Source: Hyphomicrobiales bacterium
GTDB lineage: Bacteria; Pseudomonadota; Alphaproteobacteria; Rhizobiales; Rhizobiaceae
Assembly (NCBI GenBank): GCA_900472175.1
Contig: UCHD01000012.1
Span: 227,119-291,118, forward strand
Length of the DNA stretch: 64,000 bases
Direction: 5' to 3'
Part shown: one piece after another, positions 26,638 to 35,003 of the stretch
How the letters are laid out: each line of letters opens with the position of its first letter
Numbering within the stretch: position 1 is the first letter of the stretch
The notes under the pieces: generated by a model
Seen by the model: the letters and a program-made list of their open reading frames with translations, nothing else
Told to the model about the DNA's origin: nothing
The model's database searches: none
Program-made: the position numbers and the translations under genes

Positions 26638-27411
26638 GTGCAGAATACCATTTCGAAAGCCGATTTGCCGAACGTGCGCCGCCTGGAGGCCGTCGGCTTT
26701 CGCGCCTGGCCGGCGGCTTCGGTGCAGTACGACGGCAGCTGGCTGATCCGGCTGACGGCGGGCCATGATTCCAAGCGTCTGAATTCGGTCAATCCGCTCG
26801 ATCCTTCCGACAGCCGCGATATCGAGATCCGGCTCGCAAAGGCTGCCAAGCGCTTTTCTGACTATGGGCGTCCGCTGACCGTTCGCCAGACACCGCTGAC
26901 GCCACTGCCGCTGATCGCTTACATGGATGAGCATCGCTGGCCGCTGTTTTCCGAAACAATCGTTATGATGGCCGATATTCCGCCGAACGATACGACGGGC
27001 TCGATTGAACATCTGCCGTTGCGCGATGTCGGCCGGTTCGTCGATGCCCGGCTGCAGATCTGTGGTGAAAGCGGTCAGGACAAGGCGGGGCTCAGCGAGA
27101 TCATCAACGCGATCAAGCCGGAGTGCGGACTGTTTCTGTTCGAAGCGCAGGACGAAGGTCCGATCGCGGTGTCGCTCGCCGTCCATGACAACGATCTCGC
27201 GGGCATCCTGCAGGTTGCTGTTGCCGAGAGCGTCCGGCGTCAAGGCGTCGGTAGCGCCATCGTCAATGCGTCGCTGCGCTGGGCGCGTCTGCGCGGTGCC
27301 CGCACGGCCTGGCTTTCGGTCGAAGCCGATAACGCGGGGGCCATTCAGCTCTATCGCAAATTCGGTTTCAAGGATGTTTACCGGTATGCCTATCGGCGTG
27401 AGGGAGCGTGA
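26638..27411 (+). CDS. GNAT family N-acetyltransferase (argJ operon)
   Basis: A 257-residue protein with a poorly conserved N-terminal half and a C-terminal GNAT domain: LQVAVAESVRRQGVGSAIVNASLRWARLRGARTAWLSVEADNAGAIQLYRKFGFKDVYRYAYRR. It has the acetyl-CoA loop RRQGVGS and the classic YRKFGF strand. The start is GTG at 26638, nine bases after GGAG. Its position between argJ and mutT is typical of rhizobia. The substrate is unknown; no evidence ties it to arginine synthesis beyond location. Confidence 0.88.
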   Translation: MQNTISKADLPNVRRLEAVGFRAWPAASVQYDGSWLIRLTAGHDSKRLNSVNPLDPSDSRDIEIRLAKAAKRFSDYGRPLTVRQTPLTPLPLIAYMDEHRWPLFSETIVMMADIPPNDTTGSIEHLPLRDVGRFVDARLQICGESGQDKAGLSEIINAIKPECGLFLFEAQDEGPIAVSLAVHDNDLAGILQVAVAESVRRQGVGSAIVNASLRWARLRGARTAWLSVEADNAGAIQLYRKFGFKDVYRYAYRREGA

Positions 27412-27413
27412 TT

Positions 27414-27827
27414 ATGGACGTTGCTGGCCGAAAGATTCTCCTGGTGGCAGCCTGCGCGCTGGTTGATAGCGACGGCCGGATCTTGCTTGCCCAGCGGCCC
27501 GAGGGAAAGTCCCTGGCGGGACTGTGGGAATTTCCCGGCGGCAAGGTCGAGTCCGGCGAAACGCCGGAGGAGACGCTGATCCGCGAACTGGATGAGGAAC
27601 TGGGGATCCAGACCAAGGTCGCCTGCCTGGCACCGCTGACCTTCGCCAGCCATACCTATGACGACTTCCATCTGCTGATGCCGCTCTATGTCTGCCGGCG
27701 CTACGAGGGCGTCGCCCATGGCCGCGAAGGCCAGGCGGTGAAATGGGTTCGTCCGAAGGCGCTGCGCGACTATCCGATGCCGCCAGCCGATGAGCCACTT
27801 ATCCCCTACTTAATGGATTTGCTCTGA
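27414..27827 (+). CDS. mutT: 8-oxo-dGTP diphosphatase MutT
   Basis: A 137-residue Nudix hydrolase that removes oxidised dGTP from the nucleotide pool. The Nudix box is exact: GGKVESGETPEETLIRELDEELGI (G-x5-E-x7-R-E-x2-E-E), residues about 40-63, after LLAQRPEGKSLAGLWEFP, the MutT-specific substrate segment. The ATG at 27414 follows GGGAG by seven bases and overlaps no other gene; it begins two bases after the GNAT stop, so the genes are coupled. The tail WVRPKALRDYPMPPADEPLI is typical. Confidence 0.95.
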   Translation: MDVAGRKILLVAACALVDSDGRILLAQRPEGKSLAGLWEFPGGKVESGETPEETLIRELDEELGIQTKVACLAPLTFASHTYDDFHLLMPLYVCRRYEGVAHGREGQAVKWVRPKALRDYPMPPADEPLIPYLMDLL

Positions 27828-28021
27828 CCATATCCTCGAAATTTCTATTTTATTAATCGAACATTTATCACCCTCCCGCACAATCAGCTTCGAGTAAGTG
27901 CCGGCGTCTATTGGTTCGGGGATGATTCCCGTAACCGATGCCGGTTTTCTATAGGCGTCGACATGGTGAAGTGGTGCGTGAGCCAGCTTCAGGGAAACGC
28001 ACGTATTCGAAGAGGCAGACG

Positions 28022-28342
28022 ATGGTCGACGACGATTTTTGGAGAACGGTTCAGGACAAGGATCTGGTAACGACCCAGAGCCGCCGCACCGGTGCGCTGA
28101 ATCTGTCGCTGCTGTTCGGTACCGCCGTCATCGCGCTGACCCTCATTCTGACGCCGATGCTGACGTCGAAGACGGACAACAGGGTGCTGGCCGACGCGCC
28201 GATCGACTACGATAATATTTCGACCGGCTCGATCCCGAGCGGCCCACCCGCCAAGCGTTACACGGTACGCCGCAGCGTGCTGCAGGAAATGCCGGGTGCC
28301 GTCTGCATTATTGATGGGAATGGAAGCAAAAGCGGCTGCTGA
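28022..28342 (+). CDS. Uncharacterised single-pass membrane protein
   Basis: A 106-residue protein, MVDDDFWRTVQDKDLVTTQSRRTGALNLSLLFGTAVIALTLILTPMLTSKTDN..., with one hydrophobic segment at about residues 26-48, a short acidic cytoplasmic start and a roughly 55-residue Ser/Pro-containing tail with two Cys near the end. AGAGG precedes the ATG at 28022. It sits 139 bases ahead of an Flp pilin gene in the same direction; a functional link to pilus assembly is only a guess. No family recognised. Confidence 0.65.
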   Translation: MVDDDFWRTVQDKDLVTTQSRRTGALNLSLLFGTAVIALTLILTPMLTSKTDNRVLADAPIDYDNISTGSIPSGPPAKRYTVRRSVLQEMPGAVCIIDGNGSKSGC

Positions 28343-28480
28343 CGCCCGGAGCCGGGTTTATCCTGGCGTTTCCGTTCGTTGCCAGCCTGGATCGGTGCCG
28401 ATCCGACAATGAGAGGGCGCATAGTCATGCCTTTTGGATGATGACATCCAATGGGCGTGCGCGGGACAGGCTGGGAACAC

Positions 28481-28657
28481 ATGACGACACTGATGAACCT
28501 TCTGAAAGACAAATCCGGTGCCACGGCGATCGAATACGGCCTGCTGGCCAGCCTGATTTCGATCGGCATGATCGTCGGTCTCGGAGCCTTCTCGGATTCG
28601 TTGCTGGGCGTCTTCCAGACGATTACGAATGCGATTCTTGGTGCTTGGGCTGCCTAA
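28481..28657 (+). CDS. Flp family type IVb pilin
   Basis: A 58-residue prepilin. The N-terminus KDKSGATAIEYGLLASLISIGMIVGLGAF has the Flp signature: a prepilin peptidase site after the Gly, Glu at mature position +5 and the EYGL motif, followed by one long hydrophobic helix. No tad/cpa assembly genes are in this window, so it is an orphan pilin gene. The ribosome site (GGGAAC) is weak. Divergent or accessory roles beside the main tad locus are possible. Confidence 0.9.
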   Translation: MTTLMNLLKDKSGATAIEYGLLASLISIGMIVGLGAFSDSLLGVFQTITNAILGAWAA

Positions 28658-28672
28658 GCCCTTCAGGCATCC

Positions 28673-29563
28673 TTATAATTCATCCTTTAACGGCAGTTCG
28701 CGCGTGCTCAGCGCGTCCGATAGCCGTTGCTTTGCCGATCCGGGCTTCAGCGGCTTTTGCTGGCTTTCGTGCGGTGCCCAGCCGGAAATATAGATGATCG
28801 AGAAAGTCGCCCGGATGCGCCCGTCCGGATCGGCAAAACGCTCGGCATAGATTTCAGCGGCGCGCACGAAGAAACGCCGTGTCAGCGGCTTGCGGCTGCG
28901 GGCTGCGAGCGGATTGGTCATGCCCATCGACCGCAGATCCTTCAACAGTGAAAATAGCGACGCGTAACGCACCGTGTAGCTTTCGGTATCGGCAACCGGC
29001 AGGTTGAAGCCGGCGCGCTGCAGCAGCGCGCCGATATCACGGACATCGGCAAAGGGGATGACCCGCGGGCTGGCGCCGCCGGTCATTTCGCTTTCCGTAG
29101 CCAACAGCACTTCACGCAACTCCTGGAGCGTGCCGGAGCCGGGGATGGCGGCAAGGAACAGACCGTCGGGTTTCAGGGCACGGCGGACTTGGATGAAGAC
29201 GCCGGGCGTATCGTTGGTCAGGTGCAGCGACAGCGGCGAGACGATCAGATTGGTTGATTCCGGTGCAAGCGGCACCGTCTCCAGCGATGCCGAAGAAACC
29301 GTTTCATCCGGAGCAGCAAAGGCCGCATCCGTTTCGATCCGCTCGATATCAGTCACCTTGCCGGTATTGGCGATGTAGCGGGCGGTGAGGCCGGTATAGC
29401 CGTGCAGTTCGACGGCCTTGTCGAAATGGCGCTCGACCACGCTCAGGCGTTCTGACAGCTCCTGGGCCGCGATTTCCAGCAAGAATTGCGCTTTCGGGTC
29501 GCCGTTGCGGAAGGCGCGCTTGCGGCGAGCTTCGATGAGCGTCTGGTCGAAAACGATATCCAT
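28673..29563 (-). CDS. SAM-dependent methyltransferase (BioC/NDUFAF5-like)
   Basis: A 296-residue class I methyltransferase. MDIVFDQTLIEARRKRAF at the start and the later ALKPDGLFLAAIPGSGTLQELREVLLATESEMTGGASPRVIPFADVRDIGALLQRAGF are typical of the BioC-like group that includes the mitochondrial complex I assembly factor NDUFAF5. The usual Gly-rich motif I is replaced by a diverged segment (VVERHFDKAVELHGYTG). ATG at 29563 follows GGAAGG; the frame extends further only over the divergent comF gene. A complex I assembly role is known for the relatives and not shown here. Confidence 0.8.
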   Translation of the reverse strand: MDIVFDQTLIEARRKRAFRNGDPKAQFLLEIAAQELSERLSVVERHFDKAVELHGYTGLTARYIANTGKVTDIERIETDAAFAAPDETVSSASLETVPLAPESTNLIVSPLSLHLTNDTPGVFIQVRRALKPDGLFLAAIPGSGTLQELREVLLATESEMTGGASPRVIPFADVRDIGALLQRAGFNLPVADTESYTVRYASLFSLLKDLRSMGMTNPLAARSRKPLTRRFFVRAAEIYAERFADPDGRIRATFSIIYISGWAPHESQQKPLKPGSAKQRLSDALSTRELPLKDEL

Positions 29564-29638
29564 GGCCTTGCCTTCCAAAAAACTGGTCGCCCAAAAATCT
29601 GATCGCAATGAAACCCGGCCCGCCGTAATGTCAACCTC

Positions 29639-30427
29639 ATGGGGGACGAAGAGGCGGAAAATCCGGGGTGGCGGCGGGCCGACGGCTTGCTTAGAGGGCT
29701 GCGCAGCGTAGTGGCTGCGGCGGTCGATGCGGTTTATCCACCGGTTTGCGCCGGATGTGGCCGGATAACCGCGCAGCATCGTGGTGTCTGCCCTTCCTGC
29801 TGGGCAACGCTGCGTCTGATCGAGCGGCCCTATTGCGAGGTTCTTGGCCTGCCGTTTTCGCATGATCTGGGGAGTGGCATCCTGTCGGCGGATGCGATTG
29901 CCAATCCACCGGTGTTCGAGCGGCTGCGTTCCGTTGCCATCCATGACGGCATCGCCAAGTCGCTTGTCCATGGCCTGAAATACCGCGACCGTACCGATCT
30001 GGCTGTGATGATGGCGGAATGGATGATCCGGGCTAGCGATGGCACCGTCGCGGCAAGCGATGCGATCGTTCCGGTGCCGCTACACGCCTACCGGCTCTGG
30101 GGCCGCAAGTTCAATCAGTCCGCCGAGCTTGCCCGGGCGATTGCCCGCCGTTCCGGAAAACCCTTTCTGGCGACGGCGCTGATCCGCAACCGACGCACGG
30201 CCCAGCAAGTGGGGCTAGGTGCCAGCCAGCGCGAGAAGAATGTACGCGGCGCGTTTTCGGCAACCGAGACCGGCAAGGCGGCGCTGTTTGGCAGGCGGGT
30301 CGTTCTGATTGACGATGTCTATACGACGGGGGCGACCGTATCGGCTGCGACCCGGGCGTTGAAGAAGGCGGGCGTGGCGGATGTGACCGTTTTGACCTTT
30401 GCAAGAGCCATGTCCGGTCTTATATGA
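29639..30427 (+). CDS. ComF family phosphoribosyltransferase-like protein
   Basis: A 262-residue ComF/amidophosphoribosyltransferase-like protein. It opens with a zinc-ribbon (VYPPVCAGCGRI ... GVCPSCWATL) and ends with a type I phosphoribosyltransferase fold: IVPVPLHAYRLWGRKFNQSAELARAIA, then RRVVLIDDVYTTGATVSAATRALKKAGVADVTVLTFAR, whose LIDDVYTTGAT is the PRPP-binding loop. Relatives act in DNA uptake in competent bacteria. In rhizobia the role is unknown. It is divergent from the methyltransferase and followed by grxC 48 bases later. Confidence 0.92.
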   Translation: MGDEEAENPGWRRADGLLRGLRSVVAAAVDAVYPPVCAGCGRITAQHRGVCPSCWATLRLIERPYCEVLGLPFSHDLGSGILSADAIANPPVFERLRSVAIHDGIAKSLVHGLKYRDRTDLAVMMAEWMIRASDGTVAASDAIVPVPLHAYRLWGRKFNQSAELARAIARRSGKPFLATALIRNRRTAQQVGLGASQREKNVRGAFSATETGKAALFGRRVVLIDDVYTTGATVSAATRALKKAGVADVTVLTFARAMSGLI

Positions 30428-30475
30428 CACGGTATGGAATGCTGGCGCAGGGCCGGCGAAGGAGCAGATCAACTC

Positions 30476-30733
30476 ATGGCTTCGGTTGTCATTTATACCC
30501 GTCAATTCTGCGGTTATTGTTCCGCGGCGAAGAAACTTCTGGAAACCAAGGGCGTGACGTTCGAGGAACATGACGCGACCTATGCGCCGGAAGTTCGCCA
30601 GCAGATGATCGCGCGCTCGAATGGTGGCACGACCTTCCCGCAAATCTTCATCAACAATGCCCATGTCGGTGGCTGCGACGACCTGCATGCGCTAGAACGC
30701 GCTGGCAAGCTGGACGCGATGCTCGCTGCATAA
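30476..30733 (+). CDS. grxC: Glutaredoxin 3
   Basis: An 85-residue glutaredoxin. The active site is CGYC (residues 12-15) in place of the more usual CPYC, followed by the TTFPQIFINNAHVGGCDDLHALE segment with the cis-Pro and the GG-C-D-D glutathione-binding turn. It reduces disulfides and glutathione mixed disulfides in the cytoplasm. GGAG lies before the ATG. It lies in a tight run with the nitrilase-type gene (12 bases later) and DUF1178, a frequent rhizobial arrangement. Confidence 0.95.
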   Translation: MASVVIYTRQFCGYCSAAKKLLETKGVTFEEHDATYAPEVRQQMIARSNGGTTFPQIFINNAHVGGCDDLHALERAGKLDAMLAA

Positions 30734-30745
30734 GGAGAGGCTTCC

Positions 30746-31603
30746 ATGACGTTCAAGGCCGCAGCGATCCAGATGTGTTCCGGTGTCGATCCAGCCCGGA
30801 ATGCGCAGACCATGGCGCGGCTTGTGCGGGAAGCTGCAGCACAGGGCGCAACCTACGTGCAGACTCCGGAGATGACCGGAGCTCTTCAGCGCGACCGGGC
30901 TGCGATGAAGGTGGCGCTGCGCGACGAGGAAAATGATCTCATCGTTGCTGCGGCTTCCAGCCTTGCGGCGGAACTTGGTATCTATCTGCATGTCGGCTCG
31001 ACGGCGATCGGCCTTGCCGATGGCAAGATGGCCAATCGCGGCTTTCTGTTCGGCCCGGATGGCAAAAAGATTGCCCATTACGACAAGATCCACATGTTCG
31101 ATGTCGATCTCGACAACGGTGAGAGCTGGCGCGAAAGCTCGGCCTATACGCCGGGTGGTACCGCGCGCTTGGTGAGCCTGCCATTCGGCAAGCTTGGCTG
31201 CGCCATCTGCTACGATGTCCGTTTCCCCGAGCTTTTCCGGGCGCAGGCGGCTGCAGGTGTGCAGATCATGTCCGTGCCGGCCGCCTTTACCCGCCAGACC
31301 GGCGAGGCGCATTGGGAAATCCTTTTGCGCGCCCGGGCGATCGAGAACGGCATGTTCGTCATCGCCGCCGCCCAGGCAGGCGTGCATGAGGACGGCCGCG
31401 AGACCTTTGGCCATTCGATGGTCATCGACCCCTGGGGCCGCGTTCTGGCTTCGGCCGGTGGTGCCGGCGAGGGCATCGTTCTCGCCGATATCGATGTCGG
31501 CGCGGTGGCAGCGGCACGCGGCAAGATCCCCAACCTCAAGAACGGCAGGCCGTTCCAGCTCGAGGAGGTGCCGCTCAGTGCTTCCGGGAACGTGGCCGCT
31601 TGA
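30746..31603 (+). CDS. Carbon-nitrogen hydrolase (Nit/omega-amidase-like)
   Basis: A 285-residue amidohydrolase of the nitrilase superfamily. The catalytic Glu-Lys-Cys triad is visible: Glu in QTPEMTGA, Lys in HYDKIHMFDV and Cys in GCAICYDVRFPE. The sequence resembles the Nit1/Nit2 branch, which repairs deaminated glutathione or acts as omega-amidase, and this would fit its place right after glutaredoxin grxC. AAGGAGAGG precedes the start. Its stop overlaps the TTG start of the DUF1178 gene (TTGA), so translation is coupled. Confidence 0.92.
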   Translation: MTFKAAAIQMCSGVDPARNAQTMARLVREAAAQGATYVQTPEMTGALQRDRAAMKVALRDEENDLIVAAASSLAAELGIYLHVGSTAIGLADGKMANRGFLFGPDGKKIAHYDKIHMFDVDLDNGESWRESSAYTPGGTARLVSLPFGKLGCAICYDVRFPELFRAQAAAGVQIMSVPAAFTRQTGEAHWEILLRARAIENGMFVIAAAQAGVHEDGRETFGHSMVIDPWGRVLASAGGAGEGIVLADIDVGAVAAARGKIPNLKNGRPFQLEEVPLSASGNVAA

Positions 31604-32028
31604 TCAAATACACGCTTGCCTGTGACAACGGCCACTCGTTTGAGGGATGGTTTTCCTCGAGCGCCGATTTCGACGGTCAGGCGGAGCGCGGGCTGGTGTC
31701 CTGTCCCGTCTGCGGTTCGGCCAAGGTGGGCAAGGAACTGATGGCGCCTTCAGTCTCGACGGCCCGCAAGAAGGACGAGACCAAGGTGCTGATGATGGAT
31801 CAGGCCCGCAAGGAAGCGGTCGCCAAAATCCGTGAGCTGGTCACGTCGATCCGCGAAAATGCCGAGGACGTTGGGACCAAGTTTCCCGAGGAGGCCCGCA
31901 AGATTCACTATGGCGAGGCCGAGCAACGCGGCCTGATCGGCCAGGCGACCGTCGATGAGGCCAAGGCTTTGCTGGAAGAGGGCATCGAGATTGCCGCCCT
32001 GCCGGTGCTGCCCGACGATGTGAACTGA
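31600..32028 (+). CDS. DUF1178 family protein
   Basis: A 142-residue protein of a family confined largely to proteobacteria. The N-terminus IKYTLACDNGHSFEGWF and the later CPVCGS form a Cys4 zinc-ribbon-like start, followed by a helical segment ending in HYGEAEQRGLIGQATVDEAKALLEEGIEIAALP, the conserved core of the family. It begins at a TTG overlapping the preceding stop. Function unknown; constant linkage to grxC and the amidohydrolase suggests thiol or amide metabolism. Confidence 0.9.
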   Translation: MIKYTLACDNGHSFEGWFSSSADFDGQAERGLVSCPVCGSAKVGKELMAPSVSTARKKDETKVLMMDQARKEAVAKIRELVTSIRENAEDVGTKFPEEARKIHYGEAEQRGLIGQATVDEAKALLEEGIEIAALPVLPDDVN

Positions 32029-32029
32029 G

Positions 32030-32614
32030 ATGATGGCCGGGCAATATCGTCTGGCCATCTACAATTTCGGCCTGCATGTCGGGCCTGAAGGCGATCCCCG
32101 CGTCGACGGTTTCGTCTCGCGCGAACCGGCCAATTTCGAGGCGGCGTCGCGGGCGTCCGGTTTTATCGGCCGCTCCGGTTATCGCGGCGTGCCGGGACCA
32201 CGTAGCTGGGGCAGACAGGTCTTTCCCCGTTTCATCGAGGGCAGCGGTTTCGACAGTGCGCCATCGTCGCTGTCGCTTTGGGCGGATGTCGAATCCTTGA
32301 TGGCGTTTTCCTACAATGGCGTTCATGCCGATGCGCTCAAGCACGGGCGCAACTGGAACATCAAACCCAGCTGGCCGCCGCTGGTGCTCTGGTGGGTGGA
32401 GGAGCATCGTGTCCCCGACTGGTCCGATGGCGCCAGCCGGCTGGAACATCTGCACGATCACGGGTCGTCCGCCGGAGCTTTTACCTTCAAAGAACCCTTC
32501 ACCGCCGACGGTGAAGCCTATGCGATCGACCGGGAAAAAGTCCGGCGGATTGCGGAGGAGAACAGCAAGGGGCAGGCTGATCTGCTTGCCCATGTGCTGA
32601 CTTTGAAAGTCTAG
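32030..32614 (+). CDS. DUF3291 family protein
   Basis: A 194-residue soluble protein, LAIYNFGLHVGPEGDPRVDGFVSREPANFEAASRASGFIGRSGY..., with the Trp-rich core LALWWVEEHRVPDW-like segment (PLVLWWVEEHRVPDWSDGASRLEHLHDHG). These are marks of DUF3291, a dimeric alpha-beta barrel relative of monooxygenases. It starts one base after the DUF1178 stop with two adjacent ATG codons, and so ends the grxC-nitrilase-DUF1178 unit. Biochemical role unknown. Confidence 0.8.
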   Translation: MMAGQYRLAIYNFGLHVGPEGDPRVDGFVSREPANFEAASRASGFIGRSGYRGVPGPRSWGRQVFPRFIEGSGFDSAPSSLSLWADVESLMAFSYNGVHADALKHGRNWNIKPSWPPLVLWWVEEHRVPDWSDGASRLEHLHDHGSSAGAFTFKEPFTADGEAYAIDREKVRRIAEENSKGQADLLAHVLTLKV

Positions 32615-32653
32615 CATAGCAGCGAGGGTGAGGATGATTGGCTCCTGGTGTGC

Positions 32654-32691
32654 TTGGCAACGATGATTGCTGGTAGTAATATTTCCTACCA
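32654..32691 (+). promoter_or_regulatory. parDE promoter and palindromic operator
   Basis: TTGGCA (32654-32659) and TAATAT (32677-32682) are spaced 17 bases, a good sigma70 promoter. A 21-base near-perfect palindrome, arms TGGTAG and CTACCA (32671-32676, 32686-32691), covers the -10 box. This is the expected layout for autorepression by the ParD dimer. Confidence 0.7.
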
Positions 32692-32711
32692 TTCAAGTCT
32701 GGAGACATCTT

Positions 32712-32993
32712 ATGTCCAATGTAGAAAAGATCAGCGTTGCGCTGACAACGCAGCAAGCCGCAATGCTTCGCGATGCCGTTGGAACCGGGGCCTATGCGAC
32801 AACCAGTGAAATTATTCGCGAAGCCGTCCGTGACTGGTCCGCCAAATGGGAAGCCCGCCAGGCCGATACACGCAGGTTGAGCGAGCTATGGAACGAAGGC
32901 AAAGCCAGCGGCAGGCCCACGGCCATCGACTTTGACAAGTTGCGCGAGGAAGCGCGCCAAGACCTTCGTGCCGTACAGAAGCATGCCCGCTGA
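32712..32993 (+). CDS. parD: Antitoxin, ParD/CopG-type
   Basis: A 93-residue antitoxin with an N-terminal ribbon-helix-helix DNA-binding domain ([41 protein letters not shown]) and a C-terminal unstructured toxin-wrapping tail. GGAGA precedes the ATG. It probably binds the palindrome over its own promoter and neutralises the overlapping ParE toxin. Length and organisation are standard for ParDE modules on alphaproteobacterial chromosomes. Confidence 0.93.
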   Translation: MSNVEKISVALTTQQAAMLRDAVGTGAYATTSEIIREAVRDWSAKWEARQADTRRLSELWNEGKASGRPTAIDFDKLREEARQDLRAVQKHAR

Positions 32994-33297
32994 TTTGGTT
33001 TGGTCGCCTCTGGCGCAAGCGGATATCCGTCGCATCTATGTCGACATTGGCCGCGAACAGTCATTGGCCGCCGAACGCTTCTACGAGCGGTTTCAGCACA
33101 AAGCCAACCTTCTGATCGATCAGCCACGCCTTGGTATGCGTCATCCGGAGATCAGTCCGGCCGCTCGAATGCTTGTGGAGGCACCTTTCGTGATCCTCTA
33201 CGAGACGATACCTGATAGCGACGAAGGCCCCGTGAAAATGGTGGAAATCGTGCGTGTCATCGACGGGCGGCGCGATTTGGAGAACCTTTTTTCATAA
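32983..33297 (+). CDS. parE: ParE/RelE-family toxin
   Basis: A 104-residue toxin of the RelE/ParE superfamily: [33 protein letters not shown] (helical hairpin) and the beta sheet with [30 protein letters not shown] and [17 protein letters not shown], the conserved end. The start codon lies inside the last codons of parD (11-base overlap), giving coupled, antitoxin-first translation. ParE toxins generally poison DNA gyrase; that activity is presumed. Confidence 0.92.
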   Translation: MPADLVWSPLAQADIRRIYVDIGREQSLAAERFYERFQHKANLLIDQPRLGMRHPEISPAARMLVEAPFVILYETIPDSDEGPVKMVEIVRVIDGRRDLENLFS

Positions 33298-33327
33298 ACC
33301 TGCTTCGGCGATAGGAGGTGAAATTGA

Positions 33328-33456
33328 ATGTCGCTGCAAGAGGTCGCCTGTCAAAGAACGGAACGGCCCCAGGATGTGATTTTCTCCACTTGGCTCGATC
33401 TTTTGCAGTCTAGCATGGAGGGATGGGGCGGGGATTATGCCGTGCAGATTTATTGA
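33328..33456 (+). CDS. Possible 42-residue small protein
   Basis: Thirty bases after parE, AGGAGG lies nine bases ahead of an ATG that opens a 42-codon frame, MSLQEVACQRTERPQDVIFS..., ending in an acidic Trp/Gly-rich tail. The near-consensus ribosome site is the main reason to list it. No homologue is recognised, and random occurrence cannot be excluded. Confidence 0.3.
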   Translation: MSLQEVACQRTERPQDVIFSTWLDLLQSSMEGWGGDYAVQIY

Positions 33457-33570
33457 GCAGCCCCGGCAGGCATCCGCTTTTCCACGTGGCAGGAAAGGTT
33501 GTGCTGCTCTTTTAATTCAACGGCTTGATCCCCATCTGCGGGCCGTATGCAGAATGGAGTTTCGAGACTG

Positions 33571-34137
33571 ATGGATTTTTCCGACCTTCGCTTTTCGACC
33601 GAGCGCCTTGAAATCCGGCGGTTCGTACCCGCCGATTTTGAGGCGTTCCAAGCGTATCACAGCCTGCCGGAGGTCTACCGTTATCTCTATGCCGATCCAC
33701 TCAATGATGCTGAGGCGGCCGAAAAATTCGGGAAGGCCAGTGTGCCGAGGCTTCGCAAGAATGGCGATTGCGCCGTGTTTGCCGTCGAGCGCCGTGAGGA
33801 CGGAGCGGTGGTTGGCGAAGTGGTGCTGAAGCTTGAAAGCGCGATCGCCCGGCAGGTGGAGGTCGGCTACATCTTCAATCCGGCTTTTGCGGGCAAGGGC
33901 TATGCCACCGAAGCGATGCGGGCGATCCTGGATTTCGCGTTTTCCACGCTGAACTTCCACCGGGCTTTCGCCCGGCTCGATGCCGCGAATGCCGGTTCCG
34001 TCGGAGTTGTCGAGCGGCTGGGCATGCGGCGCGAGGCGCATCTGATCCAGAACGACCAGTTCAACGGCATCTGGGGCGACGAGTTTATCTACGCGCTGCT
34101 CCGGGACGAATGGATGGCGCGGCAAACGGGCGTCTGA
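33571..34137 (+). CDS. RimJ/RimL-type GNAT acetyltransferase
   Basis: A 188-residue GNAT with the RimJ/RimL layout: FSTERLEIRRFVPADFEAFQAYH at the start, VGYIFNPAFAGKGYATEAMRAILDFAFSTLNFHRAFARLDAANAGSVGVVERLGMRREAHLIQNDQFNGIWGDEFIYALLRDEW with the acetyl-CoA loop AGKGYATEA. It acetylates N-terminal residues or small amines in relatives; the target is unknown here. The start could be 33571 or the in-frame ATG 24 bases earlier. Confidence 0.88.
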   Translation: MDFSDLRFSTERLEIRRFVPADFEAFQAYHSLPEVYRYLYADPLNDAEAAEKFGKASVPRLRKNGDCAVFAVERREDGAVVGEVVLKLESAIARQVEVGYIFNPAFAGKGYATEAMRAILDFAFSTLNFHRAFARLDAANAGSVGVVERLGMRREAHLIQNDQFNGIWGDEFIYALLRDEWMARQTGV

Positions 34138-34201
34138 CGATCCGCGGCCGCTGACGACAGTTTCTCCCGCGAACCCGATCGCGGGAGGGCTGGCAGCCGC
34201 G

Positions 34202-34948
34202 TTATGCCGGGCGTTTGGCGACGATCATGTAGTTGACGTCCATGTCCTTCGACAGGTTCCACTGGTTCGACAGCGGATTGAAGAAGACGCCGGTGCGGTC
34301 GGTCACTTCCATGCCGTTTGCCGTGATTGGCTTTTCCAGCTCCTCCGGACGGACCAGCTTTTCATATTGATGCGTGCCGCGCGGCAGCCAGCGCAGAACG
34401 TTTTCGGCGGCGAAGATGGCAAGCGCGGCCGCTTTCATCGTGCGGTTTATGGTGGCAACGAACATCAGGCCGCCGGGGCGCACCATTGACGCGCAGGTGC
34501 TCATGAAGAACTCGACATCGGCGACATGCTCGACCACTTCCATGTTGAGCACGACGTCGAAAGTCTCGCCGGCTTCGGCAAGGGACTCGGCCGTGACGGC
34601 GCGATAGTCGACGGCAACGCCGCTGCCTGCCGCGTGGGTCTTGGCAATCATGATGTTCTTTTCGGAGGCGTCGGCACCGACGACATCGGCTCCCATGCGC
34701 GCCATCGGCTCTGACAGAAGGCCGCCGCCGCAGCCGATGTCGAGGATGCGCAGGCCCTTCAGCGGCTGCTGCGCCTTGGCTTCACGGCCGAAATTTTCCG
34801 AAACGCGGTCGCGGATATAGGTGAGGCGGACCGGATTGAACTTGTGCAGCGGCCGGAACTTGCCCTTCGGATCCCACCACTCGGCGGCCATGGCGGAAAA
34901 CCGGTCGACTTCGGTCTGGTCGATGGTGCTGCGGGCCTGTTCGGTCAT
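34202..34948 (-). CDS. ubiG: Ubiquinone biosynthesis O-methyltransferase
   Basis: A 248-residue UbiG that performs both O-methylations in ubiquinone synthesis. [22 protein letters not shown] is the family's N-terminal signature, followed by the SAM motif [28 protein letters not shown], then [19 protein letters not shown] and [17 protein letters not shown] precedes the ATG at 34948. In several rhizobia ubiG lies next to lysC; here they are 10.9 kb apart with the eptA-containing block between. Confidence 0.98.
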   Translation of the reverse strand: MTEQARSTIDQTEVDRFSAMAAEWWDPKGKFRPLHKFNPVRLTYIRDRVSENFGREAKAQQPLKGLRILDIGCGGGLLSEPMARMGADVVGADASEKNIMIAKTHAAGSGVAVDYRAVTAESLAEAGETFDVVLNMEVVEHVADVEFFMSTCASMVRPGGLMFVATINRTMKAAALAIFAAENVLRWLPRGTHQYEKLVRPEELEKPITANGMEVTDRTGVFFNPLSNQWNLSKDMDVNYMIVAKRPA

Positions 34949-35003
34949 GGTCGGAACTCCTTGGATCATACCTCTGGTGAAGTCGGATGATCTGCCGTGA
35001 ATG

